NCBI GenBank assembly: GCA_964371695.1
Contig: CAYJOG010000048.1
Span: forward strand, 1-11,357
Direction: 5' to 3'
Source: CAYJOG01 sp964371695 [NCBI: uncultured bacterium]
GTDB lineage: Bacteria > CAYJOG01
DNA: 11,357 nt
Part shown: piece after piece, positions 1 to 6,891 of the stretch
Layout of the letters: each line of letters starts with the position of its first letter
Numbering within the stretch: position 1 is the first letter of the stretch
Notes under the pieces: generated by a model
What the model was told of the DNA's origin: nothing
The model's input: the letters and a program-made list of their open reading frames with translations, nothing else
The model's database searches: none
Program-made: the position numbers and the translations under genes

Positions 1-8
1 CTATGACA

Positions 9-46
9 GCAGCGATGGGGACATCGCTGCGACTCATTTTGAGTCG
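9..46. repeat. Two abutting hairpins downstream of the ferredoxin gene
   Basis: Hairpin one has a perfect 9-bp stem, GCAGCGATG (9-17) with CATCGCTGC (22-30), and a GGGA loop. Hairpin two has a 7-bp stem, CGACTCA (30-36) with TGAGTCG (40-46), and a TTT loop. They share base 30. They lie 15 bases past the ferredoxin stop on its transcribed side, so a role in 3'-end formation or mRNA stability is plausible. Neither is followed by a T-tract, so this is not a classical intrinsic terminator. Confidence 0.55.
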
Positions 47-60
47 AATGAACCAGGGTG

Positions 61-312
61 TTACGACTCATCTCCCGGCAGGCGTTTGCCACCGTCATAG
101 TCGGTCTGGGACTGACCCCAGCGGATGCACTCCACGGGGCAGGACTCCATGGCTTCGGTGAGTTCGTCGTCGCTGATATCCTCGGTGGGCTGGTGGGCCA
201 CCTCTGCCAGAAAAGGATCTTCGGTCATCTCGAAAACCTTGGGAACGGTCTGGGTGCAGAGTTCACAGCCGGTGCATTCGTCGCGGGCCACATAAAGTGC
301 TTGTCGTGACAT
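61..312 (-). CDS. Small [4Fe-4S] ferredoxin, single cluster
   Basis: An 83-residue acidic electron-transfer protein. A C-x2-C-x2-C motif (C13, C16, C19) lies in DECTGCELC, and a distal CP follows at C58-P59. This is the pattern of single-cluster bacterial ferredoxins of the Desulfovibrio gigas type. The position usually holding a further Cys before Pro is V23, so the first motif reads CxxCxxCxxxVP followed by the family-typical KVFEM. An extra Cys is at C62. The frame is open further upstream to 423, but the ATG at 310-312 is chosen because GGAGG sits 4 bases before it and the family fold begins here. The cytoplasmic partner is unknown. It is transcribed divergently from the Mrp/HCF101-like ATPase, which fits a shared Fe-S theme, but that link is inference. 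Identity as a ferredoxin is secure; the redox partner is not. Confidence 0.9.
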   Translation of the reverse strand: MSRQALYVARDECTGCELCTQTVPKVFEMTEDPFLAEVAHQPTEDISDDELTEAMESCPVECIRWGQSQTDYDGGKRLPGDES

Positions 313-525
313 GTCGCCTCCTTGGGACTTGGAGCCTGGAATCAGGCGGGGGCATCTTACAGCAGGCTGAACCCATTGCCGACTGGCTGGCAAGAAGTTT
401 TTTATTCGGGTGTTTGCCCTCATGAAATCACCTATACAACCGACCTTGTTTCATGCTGACGTCGGGGGCAACGCACCCCCATAATGTGGCCCGCACAGCG
501 GGCGCGACCCGCGCCAGGAGTCTCA
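313..525. promoter_or_regulatory. Divergent intergenic region between ferredoxin and mrp
   Basis: These 213 bp must hold the promoters for both divergent genes. A TATACA (433-438) is a possible -10 on the plus strand, but no -35 at standard spacing is convincing. Toward mrp there are two small hairpins in the likely leader: GGGGG (464-468) with CCCCC (476-480), and GCGGG (498-502) with CCCGC (508-512). The second ends 3 bases before the mrp Shine-Dalgarno AGGAG (516-520). The leader could therefore modulate translation, but this is inference from a few short stems. Confidence 0.4.
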
Positions 526-1878
526 ATGGCCATTCATCAAGACGATGTTCTCAAAGTTCTTTCCCGCGTGATGGATCCCGACCTGAGCCGGGACATTGTG
601 TCGCTGGGGTTTGTCAAAGACGTGTCGGTGACCGGCGACGTGGTGAGCGCCACCATCGAGCTCACCACCCCGGCCTGCCCGGTGAAGGAAAAACTCAAAA
701 CCCAGGCCGAGCAGGAAATCCTCTCCCTGCCCGGCATCACTCAGGCTGTTGTCACCATGACCGCCCAGGTGGCGGGCCACGCCAGCCGCAAGGGCCGCAG
801 CGCCATGCCGGGTGTGCGACACATCGTGGCGGTGGCCAGCGGCAAGGGCGGCGTGGGCAAGAGCACCACAGCGGTGAATCTGGCGGTGGCCCTGGCCCGC
901 ACCGGCGCCCGCGTGGGACTGCTGGACGCCGACCTCTACGGCCCCAGTTCGCCCCACCTGCTGGGGGCCTCGGCCCAGTTGCTGGGCAATGCCGAGGGGC
1001 AGATTGTGCCGCTGGAAAAGTTCGACATCAAAATCGTCTCCATGGGCCTGATGCAGGGCAGCGGCGCGCCGGTGGTGTGGCGCGGCCCCATCGCCAGCCG
1101 GGTGATACAGCAATTTTTGAGTGGTGTGCTGTGGGGAGAGCTGGACTATCTGCTCATTGACCTGCCGCCGGGCACGGGCGACATCCAGCTCACCCTGGCC
1201 CAGGCCGCGCCGCTGTCGGGGGCCGTCATTGTCACCACGCCCCAGCAGGTGGCCACACAGGTGGCGCAAAAGGGCCTGCGCATGTTTCAGCAGGTGGACG
1301 TGCCCATTCTGGGTGTGGTGGAAAACATGGCCGGTTTTGTGTGCGGCCACTGCAACGAAATCACCCACATCTTTGGCGAAAACGGCGGCAAACAAATGGC
1401 CGAAGAAGTGGGCGCACCCCTGCTGGCCCGTGTGCCGCTGGACAGCGCCCTGGCCAAAACCAGCGATGAAGGCGTGCCCGTGGTGATAGCCGCGCCAGAC
1501 AGCCCCAGCGCCCGCGCCTTTGATTTCGCCGCCCGCGAACTGGCCCGCCAGCTGGCCATCCGAGAAAAAGGCGTGGGGCCGGGGCCACAGCGCATTGTGC
1601 CCGACCCCGACGCCCGCGAACTGGCCCTGAGCTGGGAGGGCGGCGCGGTGGACCGCATCCCCTACATCCGCCTGCGGGGCAACTGCCCCTGCGCGGAATG
1701 TGTGGACGAGCTGACCGGCGTGCGCCGGTTTGGCGAAGCCCAGGTGAAACCGGGCCTGGACCTGACCTCTTTTCACCCGGTGGGCAACTACGCCATTTTG
1801 CTCAAGTGGAGCGACAGCCACGAGACGGGCATTTTTACCTGGCCCCATCTGAAGAGGCTGGCCGAGGCCCAGGTGTAG
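526..1878 (+). CDS. mrp: Mrp/NBP35-type Fe-S carrier ATPase, HCF101-like (DUF59-ParA/MinD-DUF971)
   Basis: A 450-residue cytoplasmic P-loop ATPase that in this family binds and transfers Fe-S clusters to apoproteins. Residues 1-80 are a DUF59/MIP18 domain with DPDLSRDIVSLGFV and the conserved TTPACPV (C51). The ATPase core is at about 98-345. It has the deviant Walker A SGKGGVGKS (105-113), switch I LLDADLYGPSSP (132-143), Walker B LLIDLPPGTGD (209-219) and the cluster-bridging CxxC (C273, C276). Residues 365-446 form a DUF971 domain with CPCAEC (C387, C389, C392). DUF59-Mrp-DUF971 is the layout of chloroplast HCF101; the common bacterial Mrp lacks the last domain. The frame opens at 484, but the ATG at 526 is preferred: AGGAG lies 5 bases upstream and the DUF59 domain starts there. 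The family and cofactor role are firm; client proteins are unknown. The gene converges on the hydrolase gene. Confidence 0.95.
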   Translation: MAIHQDDVLKVLSRVMDPDLSRDIVSLGFVKDVSVTGDVVSATIELTTPACPVKEKLKTQAEQEILSLPGITQAVVTMTAQVAGHASRKGRSAMPGVRHIVAVASGKGGVGKSTTAVNLAVALARTGARVGLLDADLYGPSSPHLLGASAQLLGNAEGQIVPLEKFDIKIVSMGLMQGSGAPVVWRGPIASRVIQQFLSGVLWGELDYLLIDLPPGTGDIQLTLAQAAPLSGAVIVTTPQQVATQVAQKGLRMFQQVDVPILGVVENMAGFVCGHCNEITHIFGENGGKQMAEEVGAPLLARVPLDSALAKTSDEGVPVVIAAPDSPSARAFDFAARELARQLAIREKGVGPGPQRIVPDPDARELALSWEGGAVDRIPYIRLRGNCPCAECVDELTGVRRFGEAQVKPGLDLTSFHPVGNYAILLKWSDSHETGIFTWPHLKRLAEAQV

Positions 1879-1907
1879 GACAAAGTTACGCTTGATACCG
1901 TCCCCAA

Positions 1908-1948
1908 TGATGGGTGTGGTCATTTGCCCTCTCCCTCAGGGAGAGGGC
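1908..1948. repeat. CCCTCTCCCT palindromic repeat, copy 1
   Basis: A near-perfect palindrome with stem GCCCTCTCCCT (1926-1936) and AGGGAGAGGGC (1938-1948) around a single central C. It is preceded by an 18-base flank starting TGATGGGTGT. The whole 41-base block matches the reverse complement of 3100-3140 at 38 of 41 positions, so the repeat unit is longer than the hairpin. It sits between the convergent 3' ends of mrp and the hydrolase gene and could act as a bidirectional transcript stop, though it has no T-tract. Confidence 0.85.
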
Positions 1949-2010
1949 ATTTTCAGGCCGCCTTCCGGGTCTACGTTTAGAAACGGCTTGGCCCGGACGC
2001 GTTTTTCCCA

Positions 2011-2880
2011 CTATCCCCCAAACTCCTCCAGGGTCTTCAGCACAATGTCGGCGATTTCATCGGGGGCCTCCACCGGCAGGTGATGCCCCACGCCGGGCAG
2101 GCTGATCCACCGCTGCGGGTTCATCAGGTCCACCCGTTCCCTGGCGTCTCCCAAACCCTGAAAACTGCTGTCGGCCCCGTCCACATAAATCATGGGGGTC
2201 TTCAGGCTGGCCCAGATGTGCCGCGCCATCACCAGGGTAAACCGGTAAGGGCTGCGCTCTTTGTGCCGCCGGTCAAACCGCCACTTCAGGCCGCCTTCCA
2301 CCGGCTGGGTGCCTTCTCGGGCCAGGTGCAGGGCGCGCTCGCGGGGCAGCGTGGGCACCGATTTCTGCAACCTGTCCGCCGCCTGTTCCAGCGTCACGGG
2401 CGGCCAGGGCTTGGGCGAAAGCCGCCCGTGATAACCCTCTACCCACAAACGGATGGTGCGGGTGCTCTGGCTGAAATCGGCGTCGGGCGGGCCGATGCCC
2501 TCCAGGTTGATGAACGCCGTCACGCGCTCCGGGAAAGCCGCGATGTAATAACTGCTCACCATGCCCCCCATGCTGTGGCCCACCACAAACACCTTTTCAG
2601 CCCCCACGTGGCGATAAAGCGCGTCGAAATCCAGCAGGTAATCCATGAACTGGTAACTGGCCCCGGTGACCCAGCCGCTGTGGCCGTGGCCCCGGAAATC
2701 CAGCGCCCACACGTCGGCCTTGTGCCGCACCTGCTGGGCGATCCACTCAAAGTTGGCGGCCTGATCCAGCCAGCCGTGAAAACACAACACGGTGGGGCCG
2801 ACTCCGGGCCAGTGCAGGGCACTGAGGGGAAGGCCGTAGTGATTGAGGGTGACCCGTTCGGGGGGCGAGAGAATGGCCAT
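2011..2880 (-). CDS. Alpha/beta hydrolase, SERHL-like
   Basis: A 289-residue serine hydrolase of the alpha/beta fold, probably cytoplasmic: no signal peptide or membrane segment is seen. Visible landmarks in order are the oxyanion-hole segment FHGWLDQAANF (34-44), the loop LDFRGHGHSG (60-69), the nucleophile elbow GHSMGG (101-106, Ser103), the IEGxGP-like NLEGIGPP (125-132), a likely acid at D234 or D237 in YVDGADSSF, and catalytic His in GVGHHLPVEAP (His266 or His267). HGWLDxAAxF plus the EGIGP segment is typical of the SERHL/MesT-like group, whose substrates are mostly unknown, so ester or amide hydrolysis is the limit of the claim. There is no clear Shine-Dalgarno before the ATG at 2878-2880, but the protein aligns from its start with the family core. 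The gene is isolated between repeats and has no operon partner. Confidence 0.9.
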   Translation of the reverse strand: MAILSPPERVTLNHYGLPLSALHWPGVGPTVLCFHGWLDQAANFEWIAQQVRHKADVWALDFRGHGHSGWVTGASYQFMDYLLDFDALYRHVGAEKVFVVGHSMGGMVSSYYIAAFPERVTAFINLEGIGPPDADFSQSTRTIRLWVEGYHGRLSPKPWPPVTLEQAADRLQKSVPTLPRERALHLAREGTQPVEGGLKWRFDRRHKERSPYRFTLVMARHIWASLKTPMIYVDGADSSFQGLGDARERVDLMNPQRWISLPGVGHHLPVEAPDEIADIVLKTLEEFGG

Positions 2881-2942
2881 GTCGGGGGGTTACTTTAGAG
2901 CAAAATCCTCTTGAACGTAGACTCAGAAAGTGGCTCGGACAT

Positions 2943-3140
2943 GCCCTCTCCCTGAGGGAGAGGGCGGGACAAGGCCGAACAGATGTGAGGCCGATGTCCG
3001 GGAGAGGGGGAAAGAAAACACCTGTCGAAACAAAGGTTTTTGATAGGCCCGCCGTTCCCCCTCACCCGCCTTGGGCCTCGCTTCGCTCAACCCTCGGCTG
3101 CCCTCTCCCTCAGGGAGAGGGCAAATGACGACACCCATTA
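2943..3140. repeat. Composite repeat bounded by inverted CCCTCTCCCT palindromes (copies 2 and 3)
   Basis: Copy 2 (2943-2965) is GCCCTCTCCCT, G, AGGGAGAGGGC. Copy 3 (3100-3122) is the same with a central C, making the two exact reverse complements. Copy 3 carries the flank 3123-3140 that is also present at copy 1, inverted. Between them are GGGAGAGGGGGA (3000-3011) and TTCCCCCTCACCCGCC (3055-3070), which can pair in part. The result is a roughly 180-bp foldback unit, resembling the non-coding interspersed repeats of many GC-rich bacteria. No transposase is present. Confidence 0.7.
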
Positions 3141-3204
3141 TTTGCCTAATTCAAGCATGACCTTGCCGTGCAGGCACCATGAAATACCCAGCAACCCCGC
3201 ACAT

Positions 3205-3233
3205 AAAAAACCGGCCCGCGTGAGCAGGCCGGT
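3205..3233 (-). terminator. Rho-independent terminator of the lipoprotein gene
   Basis: Read on the minus strand: a GC-rich stem ACCGGCC (3233-3227), a 10-base loop, GGCCGGT (3216-3210), then a T-run from 3210 to 3205. The stem is perfect over 7 bp and flows directly into the T-tract, the classical intrinsic terminator form. It lies 109 bp past the stop of the large lipoprotein gene, the only minus-strand gene that could use it. Confidence 0.85.
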
Positions 3234-3288
3234 GGTGAACTCAACAACAGAACGAACAGTGTCACTTTCGGTCCACCTGATTTAACAG

Positions 3289-3317
3289 GAGTAGCGGTGA
3301 GGACACCGCACCTACTC
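3289..3317. repeat. GAGTAGCGGTG imperfect palindrome
   Basis: GAGTAG (3289-3294) pairs with CTACTC (3312-3317). GCGGTG (3294-3299) pairs with CACCGC (3304-3309) around an AGGA loop, with a 2-base bulge. It resembles the reverse strand of the hairpin at 10237-10258 (GAGTAGCGGCGAC...), with a different but still self-complementary stem, suggesting a family whose arms vary together. It sits between the lipoprotein stop and its terminator. Confidence 0.55.
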
Positions 3318-3341
3318 ATTATTTTCAATTCATCTGAAACG

Positions 3342-6300
3342 CTACTGCACCACCACCAACGGAATGTCCTGGCTGGTGAGTGTGAGCGAGAGCGTGGGCA
3401 CCACCGTGAGGGTGGGGCTGTCCGTGTAGGGGCCAAAGCGGATTTTGTCTTCGAACACCTCCAGCTTGTAAGGACTGGTGAAACCGGCGTCGCCGCCCTT
3501 GGCGTGGGCGGTGAACACACCCGGCGGAATGTCCATGGTGAACAGTCCCTCCAGGCTGGTTTTGATGAAGAAACAGGGCACGGCGGGCTGTGTGGCGCCG
3601 CCGCTGGTGGTGTTTGTGGTGGTGGTGGTGTTCACCACGCCGCTTTCAAGCGGGGCCAGCGCATCGGTGGCAGCGAGCGGACAGAAAGACACCTCGGCGG
3701 GCACGCCCCTGCCGGTGGCAATGTTCTTGACCACACCCTTGAGCACCTTGGGCGCGGCGATGGGTTTGAGCATGGCGCTGATGATGTTGCCCAGGTTGAG
3801 CAGCGTGGGCGCGGTGAGGGAAATCACCTTGGGTTTGCCGTCACTGCCCACCAGAATGGCCATGGATTCTTCGGCCTGTGGGCCCACCACGCCGTTGCCC
3901 TCGCGCCACACCGCCAGGAACGACACCTGATTGAGGGGCACCTTGCTGAACTTGAAATGGCCCGTGGCGTCCACCGGGCCGTCGGCCAGGATGAACACCG
4001 GCGCGCCGGGGCCGGGGGGGTTGAGGAACAGCCCCACCGTGGGCACGTGGGTGGCCGTGGTGGTGGCCGAGGGAGAAAGGTCATTCACCGTCTTGATGAG
4101 CGGCTCCAGCACGCCTTCCAGGCTGCCTGCCTGGCCCGTGGGAATCGTGCCCTGACACACCGGCGCACCCAGCACCACGCTTACGGTGGTGTCCTTCACC
4201 ACGGTCACCTTGCCCTCCATGAAACACGTGTCGTTGGTGGTGGCGAAAAAGATTTTTACCAGCCACACGCCGGCTTCCACCTCCAGGGTAAACGTGCCGT
4301 CGGCGGCGGTTTCAAAACCCGGAATGCACATCTGGGGCGCTGCGGCGTCGGTGGTGTTGGGGGTGGCGGTGGTCCCTGCGGCGGTGATGTCCAACCGGCA
4401 GGCGGTGACCTTGCCGCGCTGCGCCACGCCACTTGGCCCCACCAGCTTGCCGGTGAACTTGCCCCGTGCGCCGGGCACGGCCACGATCCACTCATCGGTG
4501 ATGTTCAGCTTCAGGCCACCGGCGGTGATCTCCACCGGCACGGGACCGGCAGAAGTGCCATAAAAGCCCACCTTGTCGTCTTTGCCCAGGCCAGCGATGC
4601 CGTCCACTTCCAGATAACCCGCCAAAAAGTAGCGTCCCGCCTTGACGCTGCTGAAGCTGAAAGTTCCCGTGGCATCGGTAGCGGCGTCGGCGTGATAGGC
4701 GATTTTCATGTCGGGGCCGGGCGGCGAAAAGGCCAGCACCAGCGTCACACCCCCCAGGGGCGCGCCCTGAAAGGAAATGGTTCCGGCAAAGGTGGTGAGC
4801 GCAATGTCACTGGTGACATCTTCATCCACCTTGCCGTCGCCGTCGTCGTCAATGCCGTTGAAGCCGCCTTTTTCGTCGTCGGTTTTGCCGTCTTTGTCGT
4901 TGTCCACACCGTCACCGGGCATCACCAGCACCACAGGCTGGGGTTTGCTGCCCGCGCTGTTGGGGTCGCTGCCTTCCTTGATTTCGATGAAGTTTGGCAC
5001 GCCGTCCGCGTCGGTGTCTTCGGGAGCGGCCACGGTGGCGGCGGGGGGCAGCGGCGCGGCGGGGTCACGCACCAGATGGGGCGGAATGCGCCCGGTGCTG
5101 AGTGTCACCAGCACCTGCCGCACGGCTTCTTTAACGGCTTTGCGGGCCGTTTCGGGCAGGTCCGCCAGGCGGGCGTCCAGCTTGGCGTCCAGCGCGGTGA
5201 GGATTTCCTTGAGCCGGGTGCGGGCGAAGGTATCCACTTCTTTCGGGTCGGTGTTGGCGGCGAACTTGTCGTGAATCTGCCCCTCCAGGGTTTGCAGGGC
5301 GGCTTCCACCGATTCGATGTCCGAGAGCGCCATCAGGTTGTCCGCCGTGAGAATTTTGTTCCGCAGCAGCTTGGCGCGGGCGATGATGTTCTGAATCAGC
5401 GCGGCCTGATCGGTGAGGGGATCGGCTGATTTTTTCTGGGCTTCGTCCACCAGTGTCTTGAACTCCGCTTTCACCTCGGCCGTGGAAAGGCCGGTGACCC
5501 GTGCGATGACTTCCACCGGGCTGACAGGCGCGCCCGCCTCGGCGGCGTCGGGGAACAGGAACCGCGCCATGGAGAGCAGCGCATGCACCACCTCGGACAC
5601 CTCGTGGCGTTCCTCAATGCGGTCCTTGAGTTCGGCGTTGGTCACGTTGGCGGCCAGTTGGGCCGTGCCCGCCTGCTGAAACTCCTGAAACTTTTCGATG
5701 GCCAGTTTGTCTTCACCCGCCTTGGGGGGAAGTTTGGTTTTGAGTTCGTTTTCGAACTTGGTCTGGGCGGTGGCCAGTTGGGCTTCCAGGTTGGCTTTTT
5801 TGCTGTCGTCGCCCTTGGCCAGTTCTTCGCGGATGCGGATGGTGTCCACCTGATGGCGGCGGATGTCCTTGATCTGCTGAATGGCTGCGTCGTCGGTGGC
5901 GCTGCCCAGTTCGGCCTTGAGATTGTTGAAGACCTCTTCGCTGGCGGCCTTCACGCCCTGGGCCATGTCGGCGGGGTTGAAGCCCTGGGTGAGCATGTCG
6001 CTGGTGAGGGTTTCCTTGATGATGGCCGGGTCTACCTTTTCAGCGGTCAGCAGGTTCTGCTTCACCACTTCCTTCAGCACGGCGGCTTCCTGATGGGTTT
6101 TCACGTCCACCGCCACGGCGTTGGTTTCGTCTTTGTCCACGCCGGGCAGAATCGCCTCGAGCGTGCTGCCGCTGGTGTTGTCCTTCAGTTGCACCACGCC
6201 GTTGATGACGGTCTCTGGCACCTTGGTGAACTGGAACGTGCCCTGGCTGGGGTTGGCCGGGTCCACCGTCACAGGCACGCTGGCCACGCCGCTCACGGCC

Positions 6301-6587
6301 GTGAGCGCACCGCCCGTGCCCACCGTATATAAGGTGGCGGTGAGGGTGGATACATCCTGCACACTGCTGGCCCCACGGGCCGCCACGGTGCCGCCCGTGT
6401 CTACCGTGCCGGTGACAGTGGCCCCGGTGGTCTGGTTGTTGTTGCCCGTGCCGCCGTTGTTGGCCGGGGGCGTGACCACGACGGTGCTGCTGCCGCCGCC
6501 ACCGCAACCGGCGCTCACGGCCAGAAAAGCCGCTGCCAGAAAAGGCAGACAACGGCGCGACAAAACCGGAATAAAGCTGTGGTTCAT
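3342..6587 (-). CDS. Large modular lipoprotein with TSP3-like and CarboxypepD-reg-like domains
   Basis: A 1081-residue predicted surface or periplasmic lipoprotein of unknown function. A signal peptide (basic MNHSF...RR, hydrophobic LPFLAAAFLAV) ends at C28 in VSAGC, followed by a flexible Gly/Ser/Thr/Asn linker. The lipobox has Ser at -3, which is atypical; position +2 is Gly, so there is no inner-membrane retention Asp. About 160-500 is charged, Ala/Lys/Glu-rich and predicted helical, with likely coiled-coil at 240-290. Then 522-592 is Asp-rich (DTDADGVPN, DNDKDGKTDDE, DDDGDGKVDED), as in calcium-binding thrombospondin type-3 or EF-hand-like repeats. The C-terminal half is beta-rich, with four G-x-F-x-x-x-x-[VI]-x-x-G-like signatures (641, 764, 876, 1014) as in carboxypeptidase regulatory-like domains; a fifth lies near 116. 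The start has GGGAGGA 5 bases upstream. The terminator at 3205-3233 closes the unit. The domain calls are by eye. Confidence 0.85.
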   Translation of the reverse strand: MNHSFIPVLSRRCLPFLAAAFLAVSAGCGGGGSSTVVVTPPANNGGTGNNNQTTGATVTGTVDTGGTVAARGASSVQDVSTLTATLYTVGTGGALTAVSGVASVPVTVDPANPSQGTFQFTKVPETVINGVVQLKDNTSGSTLEAILPGVDKDETNAVAVDVKTHQEAAVLKEVVKQNLLTAEKVDPAIIKETLTSDMLTQGFNPADMAQGVKAASEEVFNNLKAELGSATDDAAIQQIKDIRRHQVDTIRIREELAKGDDSKKANLEAQLATAQTKFENELKTKLPPKAGEDKLAIEKFQEFQQAGTAQLAANVTNAELKDRIEERHEVSEVVHALLSMARFLFPDAAEAGAPVSPVEVIARVTGLSTAEVKAEFKTLVDEAQKKSADPLTDQAALIQNIIARAKLLRNKILTADNLMALSDIESVEAALQTLEGQIHDKFAANTDPKEVDTFARTRLKEILTALDAKLDARLADLPETARKAVKEAVRQVLVTLSTGRIPPHLVRDPAAPLPPAATVAAPEDTDADGVPNFIEIKEGSDPNSAGSKPQPVVLVMPGDGVDNDKDGKTDDEKGGFNGIDDDGDGKVDEDVTSDIALTTFAGTISFQGAPLGGVTLVLAFSPPGPDMKIAYHADAATDATGTFSFSSVKAGRYFLAGYLEVDGIAGLGKDDKVGFYGTSAGPVPVEITAGGLKLNITDEWIVAVPGARGKFTGKLVGPSGVAQRGKVTACRLDITAAGTTATPNTTDAAAPQMCIPGFETAADGTFTLEVEAGVWLVKIFFATTNDTCFMEGKVTVVKDTTVSVVLGAPVCQGTIPTGQAGSLEGVLEPLIKTVNDLSPSATTTATHVPTVGLFLNPPGPGAPVFILADGPVDATGHFKFSKVPLNQVSFLAVWREGNGVVGPQAEESMAILVGSDGKPKVISLTAPTLLNLGNIISAMLKPIAAPKVLKGVVKNIATGRGVPAEVSFCPLAATDALAPLESGVVNTTTTTNTTSGGATQPAVPCFFIKTSLEGLFTMDIPPGVFTAHAKGGDAGFTSPYKLEVFEDKIRFGPYTDSPTLTVVPTLSLTLTSQDIPLVVVQ

Positions 6588-6891
6588 GGAAGTCCTCCCA
6601 AGGGGGTTTGACGAATGAGACGCTGGATGTGAAAAGAAAGTTTAGGGAACAGGCTGATTATTTTAGGACAATCCCCAACCGCTTTGTTGTGATGCTGGTC
6701 ACGTGTTGTGTTGTTGACGGAATCCCCCTCTTCCCATAACGGGGAAAGGGGAACTGGTAGAACAGGCTTCCAGCCTGTTCCAAACATAAACACAGGCAAG
6801 GTGCCACACAGGCAAGATGCCTGTGCTACCAAAATAAAACACACCTCCCGCCTCCAGCCTCCCGCCCCCTGCCTTATACTGACCCCCTTCC
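6588..6891. other. Divergent 304-bp intergenic region with a repeat element
   Basis: This separates the lipoprotein gene (-) from the transporter gene (+) and must hold both promoters. The lipoprotein Shine-Dalgarno is at 6593-6599. On the plus strand TATACT (6875-6880) is a good -10-like hexamer, but no -35 matches at standard spacing. The middle carries the palindromic element at 6756-6830 and a degenerate TCCCC...GGGGA foldback at 6722-6752. No gene is seen. Confidence 0.5.
6756..6830. repeat. 75-bp double-hairpin element with GGTAGnACAGGC ends
   Basis: The ends GGTAGAACAGGC (6756-6767) and GCCTGTGCTACC (6819-6830) are inverted with 11 of 12 matching. Inside are two hairpins: AACAGGCT (6761-6768) with AGCCTGTT (6772-6779), loop TCC; and CACAGGCA (6807-6814) with TGCCTGTG (6818-6825), loop AGA. 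A third half-arm, CACAGGCA, is at 6791-6798. It is built like a small non-autonomous interspersed repeat and lies between two divergent promoters. Confidence 0.75.

Larger units (their letters stand above)
2881..3341. other. Gene-free 461-bp stretch with repeats and a terminator
   Basis: No credible gene is seen. The left part (2943-3140) is a repeat composite bounded by inverted palindromes. The middle contains the lipoprotein gene's terminator (3205-3233), and 3289-3317 is a further imperfect palindrome. Near the hydrolase start, 2918-2940 resembles 1970-2000 at its other end (both run AGAAAsyGGCT...CGGAC), a weak direct repeat flanking that gene. Confidence 0.6.

Noticed and set aside
523-1923. 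Long minus-strand open frame opposite mrp
   Set aside because: His/Gly/Gln-rich translation lacking any motif; the plus strand encodes textbook Walker motifs.
1908-3140. Insertion sequence carrying the hydrolase gene
   Set aside because: No transposase, no visible target duplication, and the hydrolase has normal composition. Only the inverted repeats remain, so it is kept as a finding and not called as a mobile element.
3297-5429. Long plus-strand open frame (about 710 codons) opposite the lipoprotein gene
   Set aside because: Its translation is His/Gly/Arg-rich low-quality sequence with no family motifs. The minus-strand frame has a signal peptide, a Shine-Dalgarno and domains, so this is a shadow due to high GC.
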